A stretch of DNA of 7,500 nucleotides, taken from Acidobacteriota bacterium. GTDB lineage: Bacteria; Acidobacteriota; Vicinamibacteria; Vicinamibacterales; Fen-181. Numbering within the stretch: the first letter of the stretch is position 1; every line of letters starts with the position of its first letter. A program made the position numbers and the translations under genes. Location: assembly GCA_003157675.1 (NCBI GenBank), contig PMKG01000163.1, positions 1 to 7,500 of the forward strand, in the 5' to 3' direction. Below, piece after piece: positions 1 to 5,805 of the stretch. The notes under the pieces are model-generated. The model made no database searches, was not told where the DNA came from, and saw only the letters and a program-made list of their open reading frames with translations.

Positions 1-980
1 GGGCGGTTCTTCTTCATCTGCACCGGGGTGTGGAACACCTCCAGGGCGCCGGCGGCGTACAGCCGTTCCATCACCGGCCCGAAGATCTGCGGGTTCATGT
101 CGTCGATCTCGCACTCCAGGACGACCACCCGCTCTCCCTTCTCACCGGCGGCCTCGTCGCCAATCACGATCCTCAGGACGTTCGGTGTCTCCGCCAGGTC
201 GCGGTCGCCGGCCCCATAGCCGACGCGCTCGACCTTCATCGGCGGCAGCGGCCCGTAGTCGCTCGCGTGGCCCGTGACGAGCAGCGCACCGGTGGGTGTG
301 ACGGTTTCCATCTGCACGCCGCTCGAATAGACCGGCACCCCTTCGAGGAGCCGAAGCGTGGCAGGCGCCGGCACCGGAAAGACGCCGTGAGCGGACCGGA
401 CCATCCCGCCGCCGACGTTGAGCGGCGAGGCCATGATGCGGCCGGCACCGAACCACTCCAGGCCGAAGACCGATCCGACGATGTCGATGATCGAATCGAG
501 GGCGCCGACCTCGTGCAGGTGCACCCGCTCGACCGGCATCTGGTGGATCGCGGCCTCGGCCTCGGCCAAACGCCGGAAGAGGTCGGTGGCTCGGCGGCGG
601 GCCGTGGCCGAGAGGGCCGAGCCGTCGATGAGCGACAGGATGTCGGCGAGCGACCGGTGGTCGCCGTGCGCGTGCGGCAGAGTGGCCGCTCCGTGCGCAG
701 GAGGCTCGGCGTGGGGGTGATGGTGCGCGTGGCCCTCGCCGCCGTGGTGGTGCTCCTGCGCGTGGGCGGCCTCGGGGCCGTCTCCCTCGTGGACGCGGAA
801 CTTGGTGGCCGAGAGGCCCGACCGCATCACTCGGTCGGCCGAGAGGCGGAAGCCGGGGATCATCAGGCTGCCGAGCGCTGCCTGCAACTCCCCCAGGGGC
901 AGTCCGGCGTCGAGGAGCGCCCCGAGGATCATGTCGCCCGAGGCTCCCGCGAAACAATCGAAGTACAGGATCTTGGCCAT
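1..980 (-). CDS. larC: LarC, nickel-pincer cofactor biosynthesis nickel-insertion protein (3' end off window)
   Basis: LarC (DUF111 family) inserts nickel into the pyridinium bis-thiocarboxylate intermediate to finish the nickel-pincer cofactor of lactate racemase and related LarA enzymes; it is a CTP-dependent cytoplasmic enzyme. The frame is open from the ATG at 980 through 326 codons and leaves the window at base 1, so roughly the last fifth of a typical protein of about 400 residues is missing. The N-terminus reads YFDCFAGASGDMILGALLDAG (residues 6-26), a family hallmark. Residues 73-108 form a His-rich loop with 13 histidines, fitting metal handling. Later hallmarks are MPVERVHLHEVGALDS, AHGVFPVPAPATL, TPTGA and CEIDDMNPQ (290-298), then TPVQMKK near the edge. 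All of this lies in one frame, so no programmed frameshift like that of lactobacillal larC1/larC2 is needed. The start is 2 nt after the radC stop; an AAGGAG lies 17 nt upstream, too far to be an ideal ribosome-binding site. Confidence 0.95.
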   Translation of the reverse strand, partial: MAKILYFDCFAGASGDMILGALLDAGLPLGELQAALGSLMIPGFRLSADRVMRSGLSATKFRVHEGDGPEAAHAQEHHHGGEGHAHHHPHAEPPAHGAATLPHAHGDHRSLADILSLIDGSALSATARRRATDLFRRLAEAEAAIHQMPVERVHLHEVGALDSIIDIVGSVFGLEWFGAGRIMASPLNVGGGMVRSAHGVFPVPAPATLRLLEGVPVYSSGVQMETVTPTGALLVTGHASDYGPLPPMKVERVGYGAGDRDLAETPNVLRIVIGDEAAGEKGERVVVLECEIDDMNPQIFGPVMERLYAAGALEVFHTPVQMKKNR

Positions 981-982
981 GT

Positions 983-1669
983 TTACAGGTACCCGGACTC
1001 CTTCAGGCTGCAGTAGCGTCCATCGCCGAGCACGACGTGGTCGATCACGCCGATCCCGAGCAGCACCCCGGCCGCGACCATCCGGCGCGTCAGGCCCACG
1101 TCCTCGCCGCTCGGCTGAGGGTCGCCCGACGGATGGTTGTGAAAGAGCACCACCGCGGCTGCCGACGCCATCAGGGCCTGCCGGAACACCTCGCGCGGCT
1201 GCACCGCTGCGCCGTCGAGCGATCCGATGCTCAGCACGGTCGTCCTGATGACCCGGTGACGCGTGTCGAGCAGCAGCAGGCCGAACTGCTCGACCGGCCG
1301 CGCGCTGAACTCCGGCATCAGGATCTCGGCAGCGTCACGGGGCGAAACGACCTGGCGGCGCTCGTGCGGCCGGCTGGCCATCACGCGGCGGCCGATCTCG
1401 ATGGCCGCCAGCACCTGCGCCGACCGTGCCTCGCCCAGGCCCTTCACGCGCAGCAACTCGTCGCAGCTGATGCGCAGCAGGCCGTGCAAGCCGCCGCAGG
1501 CCGCGAGCAGTGAGGTGGCCAGGCCCAGGGCTCCCGTGCCGGCCGTCCCGCTGCCGATCACGATCGCCAGCAACTCGTTGTCGCCCAGCGCGGAAGCCCC
1601 GAGCCGCGCCAGCTTCTCGCACGGGCGGTCGTCGCGGCCGGCCGGAACGGCTCTCACCCTTTCAGTCAT
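983..1669 (-). CDS. radC: RadC family protein (UPF0758, MPN/JAB domain)
   Basis: This is a full-length RadC-family protein of 228 residues from the ATG at 1669. The N-terminal part (about 10-100) carries the ELLAIVIGSG element and a helix-hairpin-helix (LLRVKGLGEARSAQVLAA, about 72-89). The C-terminal MPN/JAB domain has the JAMM zinc-site pattern HNHPSGDPQPSGED (177-190), that is H-x-H, seven residues, S-x-x-D, and a plausible catalytic Glu at 127. The fold suggests a zinc metalloprotease or a nucleic-acid-linked hydrolase. The old 'DNA repair protein RadC' name is not firmly supported and the cellular role is unsettled. A GTG at 1681 would add four residues, but the ATG is preferred because AGGTGA sits about 8 nt before it. 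The gene follows dapF after a gap of about 230 bp and its TAA stop is 2 nt from the larC start, so radC and larC are probably cotranscribed. Confidence 0.92.
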   Translation of the reverse strand: MTERVRAVPAGRDDRPCEKLARLGASALGDNELLAIVIGSGTAGTGALGLATSLLAACGGLHGLLRISCDELLRVKGLGEARSAQVLAAIEIGRRVMASRPHERRQVVSPRDAAEILMPEFSARPVEQFGLLLLDTRHRVIRTTVLSIGSLDGAAVQPREVFRQALMASAAAVVLFHNHPSGDPQPSGEDVGLTRRMVAAGVLLGIGVIDHVVLGDGRYCSLKESGYL

Positions 1670-1896
1670 TGTACATGTCACCTGGTCCGTGCTCTGCCTG
1701 GAACGCGACGGGCCGGGACCTCGTGCCCTGGCTGCAATAATCGGGCGAGGCCGGATACGGGCGGGTTTGGCGCAGAGTCCGGGGCTGGCAGGCGGCGGCC
1801 GGCAGGAACTGCAGCGTCGGCAGGACGGGAGGTACGCGAACTCTTCCGACCCTGGCTACGCCTTTCGGTGCACATCGCGGCGAGGAATCTGTGCCC
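1670..1896. other. gap between dapF and radC without a convincing gene
   Basis: About 227 bp separate the dapF stop from the chosen radC start. Short open frames cross it on both strands (for example minus 1662-1931, 89 codons), but their translations are rich in Arg, Pro and Ser with no recognisable motif and look like GC-driven chance frames. I see no tRNA fold. The only hairpin after dapF is a weak 5-bp stem (GCACA/TGTGC), without a T-run, so no clear terminator. A small AT-rich patch at 1736-1742 on an otherwise GC-rich background could be part of a radC promoter, but no paired -35/-10 is convincing. Confidence 0.5.
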
Positions 1897-2697
1897 TCAA
1901 GACTTCGCGGTCCACTCACCGCGCAGGACAATCTCCGCCCATCCGGTCAGGAAGAGTCCCTCCTCGCGCCATTCGACGCGCTGGGTGCCGCCGGGCGAGA
2001 TCACGCGCACGTCCCGGCCGGCGCCGCCGTGAGCCGCCGCCGCCACCGCCGCGGCACAGGCCCCCGTACCGGAAGCCCGCGTCGGCCCGACGCCACGCTC
2101 CCAGATGAGGATGCGGACGAGATCCGGTGCTTCGACGGCGGCCAGTTCGACGTTGGTGCCCTCGGGAAACGCCGCGTGGCGCTCGAGTGCCGGCCCAAGG
2201 CGGTGCAACCGAGCTTCGCTGAGCGGCGACTCGAGACGGACGCATTGGGGGTTGCCGACGCCGAGCGTGACGACCCCGAGCGCCTCGCCGGCGACGTCGA
2301 GCGTCCGCTCCCTCACCGCCGTCGGCTGGCCCATCGCCGCGCGGAACACCGGGCGGCAGCCGTCGCGGCCGACGAGCGCGAGCGTCTTCACCCCGGCGTC
2401 GGTCTCAATGCGGACCGCACCGTCGGAGGAGGCGAAGCCCAGCACGTCGACGAGGACGGCGGCCAGACCGCGGACGCCGTTGCCCGACACTTCGGCGTGA
2501 CTGCCGTCGGCGTTCAACAGCCGCATGACGGCGCCGTCCGGCGTGCGGCGGTAGAGGATCAGGCCGTCGGCGCCGATGCCGGTGCGGCGCTCGCAAAGCA
2601 TCCTCGAGAGCGCCACGCGATCGCGCTCGAGCGCGTCCCGCTCCTCGACATACAGGAAGTCGTTCCCGTAGGCGTGCGCCTTGATGACGGGGATCAT
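1897..2697 (-). CDS. dapF: Diaminopimelate epimerase (DapF) family protein with both catalytic Cys replaced by Ser
   Basis: The product is 266 residues, close to the usual DapF length, and starts MIPVIKAHAYGNDF, the family N-terminus. DapF converts LL- to meso-diaminopimelate for peptidoglycan and lysine, using two cysteines as acid and base. Family features are clear: GNDF (N12), NADGS (N62), SGNGVR (71-76), GNPQC (148-152), EGTNVE (N182), WERGVG (E200, R201) and SGTGAC (209-214). However, the cysteine of the CGNG motif is S71 (TCG) and that of the CGTG motif is S209 (TCC). The His of the NPH motif is Q151. These changes were checked codon by codon. Known cysteine-to-serine mutants of DapF are impaired as epimerases, so activity on DAP is doubtful; a different substrate or altered chemistry is possible. 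The ATG overlaps the dtd stop by 4 nt (ATGA), with GAGGG just upstream, so the two are coupled. An upstream in-frame extension to 2790 is rejected because it overlaps dtd. Confidence 0.88.
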   Translation of the reverse strand: MIPVIKAHAYGNDFLYVEERDALERDRVALSRMLCERRTGIGADGLILYRRTPDGAVMRLLNADGSHAEVSGNGVRGLAAVLVDVLGFASSDGAVRIETDAGVKTLALVGRDGCRPVFRAAMGQPTAVRERTLDVAGEALGVVTLGVGNPQCVRLESPLSEARLHRLGPALERHAAFPEGTNVELAAVEAPDLVRILIWERGVGPTRASGTGACAAAVAAAAHGGAGRDVRVISPGGTQRVEWREEGLFLTGWAEIVLRGEWTAKS

Positions 2698-3143
2698 CGA
2701 TCCCTCGCCGTGTCGAGCAGGAGCGTCACCGGGCCGTCGTTGACCAGTTCGACCTGCATGTGCGCCTGGAACACGCCGGTGGCCGTGCACACGCGCAGCG
2801 CGCGCAGGTCGTCCACGAACTGCTCGTACAATCGCCGCGCCTGGTCGAGGCCGGCGGCGGCGTCGAACGACGGACGGCGCCCCTTCCGGCAGTCCCCATA
2901 GAGCGTGAACTGCGAAACGGCGAGAAGCGAGCCGCCGACGTCGGAGAGCGACCGGTTCATCTTCCCGTCAGCGTCCTCGAAGACGCGAAGGCCGGCGATC
3001 TTCCCCGCGAGAAATGCCGCATCCTCGGGCGTGTCGCCGTGCGTGACGCCCAGCAGGACGACCAGGCCGACGCCGACCTCCCCGACCACCTGTCCGCTCA
3101 CCAGGACCCGGGCCGCCGCCACGCGCTGGACGACGGCGCGCAT
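2694..3143 (-). CDS. dtd: D-aminoacyl-tRNA deacylase
   Basis: Dtd hydrolyses D-amino acids (and glycine mischarged on tRNA-Ala) from tRNA in the cytoplasm, guarding translation against D-residues. The 149-residue length is typical. It begins MRAVVQRV, followed by GLVVLLGVTHGD. It has the active-site SQFTLYGD (77-84) and the NDGPVT motif (135-140) with the Gly-Pro (G137-P138) that forms the cross-subunit Gly-cisPro chiral filter of the homodimer. The ATG at 3143 shares one base with the ttcA stop (TGATG), and GGGGAG lies about 9 nt upstream inside ttcA. Its own TGA overlaps the dapF ATG. The open frame runs further upstream to 3683, but that stretch is the shadow of ttcA and lacks family similarity. 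Nothing is missing in the motifs, so an active enzyme is expected. Confidence 0.96.
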   Translation of the reverse strand: MRAVVQRVAAARVLVSGQVVGEVGVGLVVLLGVTHGDTPEDAAFLAGKIAGLRVFEDADGKMNRSLSDVGGSLLAVSQFTLYGDCRKGRRPSFDAAAGLDQARRLYEQFVDDLRALRVCTATGVFQAHMQVELVNDGPVTLLLDTARDR

Positions 3144-3946
3144 CAGTCGCGGCTCCCCGGCTCGACGCCGACCCGGGCGCGGAGGGCCGCGGGCGGGTTC
3201 AGGCGGGCGTCGAGCAGGTGCGTAGGTGCCACGTTGCGCAGCGCGGCCAGCATCGAGTTCTTCAGGCCGGGATGCTCGCGCTCGAGGTCGAGCAGCAGTC
3301 GCTTCACTCGCTGGCGCTGCAGGCTGAGATCCCCGCAGGAGGGGCAGCAGCAACCGACGACGGGCAGTTCGTACTCCTTCGCATACGCCCGGGCCTCGGC
3401 CTCGCTCACGTAGACGAGCGGCCGGATGACGACGTGCGCCCCGTTGTCGGAGACGAGGCGGGCCGGCATGGACTTGAGGTTCCCCTCGAAGAAGAGGTTC
3501 AGGAGCAGCGTCTCGATGCAGTCGTCGGCATGGTGGCCGAGCGCGATCTTGGTCGCCCCGATCTCGGTCGCCACGCGGTACAGGACGCCACGCCGGAGCT
3601 TGCCGCAGAGCGAGCAGGGGGTGTCGCCGACGTCGAGCAGGTCGTCCATCACCTCGCCGATGGTCGTGTGCTCGATGTGGCACTCCCAGCCCCGCTCCTC
3701 GCAGGTGCGCGAGATCAGACCGTGGTCGTAATCGACGTAGCCCGAGTCGACGTTCACCCCCACCAGGGTGAACTTCTTCTTGGCCCGGCGCCGGAGGACG
3801 TCCAGGATCTGGATGAGCGCCCAGCTGTCCTTGCCGCCCGACAGGCCGACGAGGATCCGGTCGCCTTCTTCGATCATCTCGAAGTCGCAGACCGCCTGCG
3901 TCGTCTTCCTGGCGATACGTGTCTCGAGCGGGGATCGGTACGGCAT
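3143..3946 (-). CDS. ttcA: tRNA 2-thiocytidine(32) synthetase TtcA
   Basis: TtcA thiolates cytidine 32 in the anticodon loop of some tRNAs, using ATP to activate the base and an iron-sulfur cluster. The 267-residue protein has the adenylating PP-loop SGGKDS (36-41), preceded by FEMIEEGDRILVGL. Next come NVDSGY, the CSLCGKLRRG motif (C111, C114) and GHHADDCIETLLLN (137-150). A cysteine-rich CCCPSCGD follows (199-206), which should provide the third cluster ligand, probably C201 or C204. These features fit TtcA rather than TilS or LarE. The ATG at 3946 is preferred; a TTG at 3973 would add nine residues without family similarity. No strong Shine-Dalgarno sequence is seen. It is the first gene of the ttcA-dtd-dapF group and has a TATAAT about 36 nt upstream. 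The pairing with dtd makes a small tRNA-modification and quality-control unit. Confidence 0.94.
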   Translation of the reverse strand: MPYRSPLETRIARKTTQAVCDFEMIEEGDRILVGLSGGKDSWALIQILDVLRRRAKKKFTLVGVNVDSGYVDYDHGLISRTCEERGWECHIEHTTIGEVMDDLLDVGDTPCSLCGKLRRGVLYRVATEIGATKIALGHHADDCIETLLLNLFFEGNLKSMPARLVSDNGAHVVIRPLVYVSEAEARAYAKEYELPVVGCCCPSCGDLSLQRQRVKRLLLDLEREHPGLKNSMLAALRNVAPTHLLDARLNPPAALRARVGVEPGSRD

Positions 3947-3981
3947 CAAGGCACCAACACGACAGTTGACCAATTCAATCG

Positions 3982-3987
3982 ATTATA
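3982..3987 (-). promoter_or_regulatory. perfect -10 element (TATAAT) for ttcA-dtd-dapF
   Basis: Reading the minus strand, TATAAT lies 35 nt before the ttcA ATG in an AT-rich pocket within strongly GC-rich sequence. Initiation about 7 nt downstream would give a leader of roughly 30 nt. No good -35 hexamer is seen 16-19 bp upstream, where the sequence is almost pure GC, and there is no TGn extension. It may need an activator or tolerate a poor -35. Confidence 0.55.
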
Positions 3988-4010
3988 CCCGCCGGGGCCG
4001 CGGGCGCCGG

Positions 4011-4039
4011 TAGACACTCGGAATACCTCATGGTAGGCT
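4011..4039 (+). promoter_or_regulatory. possible sigma-70 type promoter for the flippase-like gene
   Basis: TAGACA (4011-4016, five of six to TTGACA) is followed after exactly 17 bp by TAGGCT (4034-4039), which matches TATAAT at positions 1, 2 and 6. This would give a leader of about 55 nt to the ATG at 4101. The -10 is weak, so this is a candidate only. It diverges from the ttcA promoter. Confidence 0.3.
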
Positions 4040-4086
4040 GGTCCCTTCCAGTTCTACGTTCGGGACGCCCCTGTAACTACTTGGAT

Positions 4087-4098
4087 TCAGACGTCTGA
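4087..4098. repeat. 12-bp perfect palindrome just before a start codon
   Basis: TCAGACGTCTGA is its own reverse complement and ends 2 nt before the ATG at 4101, where a ribosome-binding site would normally lie; no Shine-Dalgarno sequence is seen there. It could be an operator half-site pair or simply chance, since one or two 12-bp palindromes are expected in a window of this length. Confidence 0.4.
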
Positions 4099-4100
4099 CG

Positions 4101-5120
4101 ATGGATTCCGAAGTCCTGACCGCCGACGCCGATACGGGATTCGAGGCTGGCCGCCCACGAACCCGACAGGTCCTCCTTACCGCCCTCAAACTGCTCATCA
4201 GCCTCGGCTTGCTGGCCGTCCTCTTTGCGCGGACCGATCTGACCAGCCTGTGGCGCAGCGTACGGGCCGCCTCCCTCCCCTGGGTCGTGGCGGCGCTCGG
4301 CCTCTACCTGGTCCAGATCGTGGTCGGGGCCTGGCGCTGGGGGCTGCTGCTCGACGCACAGCACGTCACGGTCCGGAAACGGAGCCTCTTTGGTTCCTAC
4401 CTGGTGGCGGCTTTCTTCAACAACTTCCTGCCGAGCAACATCGGCGGCGACGTGATCCGGATTCGCGACACGGCCCGGTCGGCCGAGTCCACGACGCTCG
4501 CGGCGACAGTGGTGCTCGCCGACCGCTGCATCGGCCTGTTGGGACTGGTCCTGGTGGCGGCAACAGGCGCCACCGCTGCCGTCGGGGTCGGCAGCGGGCG
4601 GGCGCTGCCGGTGCTGCCATCGTGGCTCTGGGCCGGCTTCGTGTTCGCCACTGTGGTTTCGTTGGAGGCCGTGATCTCGCCGGCCGGCGTCGCCCGGCTG
4701 CTCCGACCGCTGACGGTGTTTCACCCCGAGTGGGTCGGCGGTCAGATCGCGCGGATCACGGACATCCTGGGCCGGTTCCGCCGGAGCCCGTGGTCGCTGC
4801 TCAACGCGTTTGCGGGAGCGGTGATCGTCCAGGGATTGCTGGTGATCTTCTACGCGGCCGTGGCCCGCAGCCTGAATATCCCAATCGCGCTGTCGCACCT
4901 GGCGGTCATCGTCCCCCTGTCGTTCCTGGTGCAGATGCTGCCGGTGTCGGTGAACGGGTTTGGCGTCCGCGAGGCGACCTTTTCGTTCTATTTCGCCCGA
5001 CTCGGCCTGCCGATTGAGTCGGCCATGGCGCTCTCGCTCGGGTCGACCGCGCTCGTGATGTTCTTCTCGCTCTCGGGCGCCGTCGTCTATGTGACGCGGC
5101 GTCATCCACACCGCCACTGA
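4101..5120 (+). CDS. Flippase-like integral membrane protein (LPG-synthase TM / UPF0104 family)
   Basis: This 339-residue polytopic inner-membrane protein belongs to the lysylphosphatidylglycerol synthase transmembrane-region family (YbhN/UPF0104-like). Members are thought to move or handle lipids, often beside glycosyltransferases, but most lack a proven substrate. It has no C-terminal soluble domain like that of MprF, so aminoacylation of phosphatidylglycerol is not expected. Hydrophobic segments are near residues 24-43, 60-82, 96-110, 134-158, 172-193, 235-257, 264-285 and 308-332. Family motifs are FFNNFLPSNIGGDVIR (105-120), LADRCIGLLGL (139-149) and LPVSVNGFGVREATF (280-294). The ATG start follows a short hydrophilic N-terminus. 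It diverges from ttcA and converges on the VTT-domain gene, leaving 17 bp between the stops with no clear terminator. Confidence 0.85.
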   Translation: MDSEVLTADADTGFEAGRPRTRQVLLTALKLLISLGLLAVLFARTDLTSLWRSVRAASLPWVVAALGLYLVQIVVGAWRWGLLLDAQHVTVRKRSLFGSYLVAAFFNNFLPSNIGGDVIRIRDTARSAESTTLAATVVLADRCIGLLGLVLVAATGATAAVGVGSGRALPVLPSWLWAGFVFATVVSLEAVISPAGVARLLRPLTVFHPEWVGGQIARITDILGRFRRSPWSLLNAFAGAVIVQGLLVIFYAAVARSLNIPIALSHLAVIVPLSFLVQMLPVSVNGFGVREATFSFYFARLGLPIESAMALSLGSTALVMFFSLSGAVVYVTRRHPHRH

Positions 5121-5137
5121 CGCCCGGCGCGTCCCTC

Positions 5138-5737
5138 TCAGCGCACGTCGGCAGGCCGGCGCCGTTGCCACCAGACCACCGCCAGGCCGGCGACGAGCAC
5201 CGCGAGCGCCGCCACCAGACCCGCCATCTTCCCGTGTTCGTCGATGTAGCGGAGCGCCATGTCTCCGTACCACACCGCGAGCAATCCCTCGATCAGGTAG
5301 CGGAGGCCGCGGCCGATGCCGATGGCGGCCACGAAGCTGGCCGGGCGAACCCGCACCACCCCGGCCATGATCACGAACACCTTGAACGGCGCCGGCGGCG
5401 GAAGCATCGAAGGAACGAGCAGCGCCAGCAGGCCGTAGCGGCGCACAGCGGCGAGTCCGCGCTCGACGTTCGCCGAGCTGAAGCGGCGGCGGACGAATGC
5501 CTCCCCCCCCTTGTAGGCCAGTCCGTAGATCGCGAGACAGCCCGCGATCGACCCCAGCGTCGACATGGCCACGTAGTAGAGGAGGCGGTCCTTGTGCTGG
5601 GTGACCATCCAGACGACGAGGATGTCGTTGATTTCTGGCAGCGAGAGGAACGACGAATCGAGGAAGCCGACGACGAACAGGCCGAATCCGCCGAACGTCA
5701 CGACCAGGCCCTGGGCCCAGAGGATCAGGCTCTTCAT
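5138..5737 (-). CDS. VTT-domain (DedA/SNARE-associated type) membrane protein
   Basis: The 199-residue product resembles small VTT-domain proteins of the DedA/YqaA group. Bacterial relatives include transporters that return undecaprenyl phosphate or other phospholipids across the inner membrane, but the substrate cannot be told from sequence here. Hydrophobic stretches lie at about 10-26, 53-74, 103-126, 133-157 and 172-190. Family-like features are FLDSSFLSLPEINDILVVW (25-43), which fits the F-x-D-x-S...P-x-E pattern at the re-entrant loop, a Gly-rich segment near 62-78, and VPSMLPPPAPFKVFVIMAG (108-126), the second re-entrant region. The Arg in GRGLRY (142-147) is also typical. The C-terminus ends in a basic tail. 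The ATG at 5737 is the natural start, although no strong Shine-Dalgarno sequence precedes it. The gene is divergent from the GT-C gene and convergent with the flippase-like gene. Confidence 0.85.
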   Translation of the reverse strand: MKSLILWAQGLVVTFGGFGLFVVGFLDSSFLSLPEINDILVVWMVTQHKDRLLYYVAMSTLGSIAGCLAIYGLAYKGGEAFVRRRFSSANVERGLAAVRRYGLLALLVPSMLPPPAPFKVFVIMAGVVRVRPASFVAAIGIGRGLRYLIEGLLAVWYGDMALRYIDEHGKMAGLVAALAVLVAGLAVVWWQRRRPADVR

Positions 5738-5796
5738 GCGCGGCCCCGATCGCGGAGACGACTCTGGCCGCGCCAGCCGCTCGTCACGAAGCGAAG

Positions 5797-5802
5797 TACA
5801 AT
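5797..5802 (+). promoter_or_regulatory. possible -10 element (TACAAT) for the GT-C gene
   Basis: TACAAT on the plus strand matches the -10 consensus at five of six positions. A start about 7 nt downstream would fall near 5809, past the GTG at 5806, which would favour TTG at 5824 as the start codon. No good -35 is seen 17 bp upstream. Confidence 0.3.
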
Positions 5803-5805
5803 ACC

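Noticed and set aside
1..980. Programmed frameshift in larC as in lactobacilli
   Set aside because: The N-terminal and C-terminal type motifs are in one uninterrupted frame from 980 to the window edge.
30..1016. Long plus-strand open frame opposite larC, and the minus frame 142-957
   Set aside because: Both are shadows of larC, whose own frame carries unmistakable family motifs; the shadow translations are Arg/Asp/Gly-rich with no recognisable domain.
1662..1931. 89-codon minus-strand frame in the dapF-radC gap
   Set aside because: It overlaps the ends of both real genes and has no motif or ribosome-binding site.
2698..2790. N-terminal extension of the DapF-like frame
   Set aside because: It overlaps dtd and has no family similarity; the ATG at 2697 gives the canonical DapF N-terminus.
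3144..3683. N-terminal extension of the Dtd frame
   Set aside because: It runs through ttcA in another frame; the 149-residue Dtd from 3143 is full length.
3143..3946. Possibility that the PP-loop protein is LarE, given larC nearby
   Set aside because: CSLCGKLRRG, the later cysteine cluster and the MIEEGD start are TtcA features.
3966..3987. TTGACC on the plus strand at 3966 as a -35 for the flippase-like gene
   Set aside because: No -10-like hexamer follows at 16-18 bp; the sequence there is GC-only.
4077..5273. 398-codon minus-strand open frame opposite the flippase-like gene
   Set aside because: Charged, low-complexity translation typical of the antisense of a GC-rich membrane-protein gene; it also overlaps the VTT gene.
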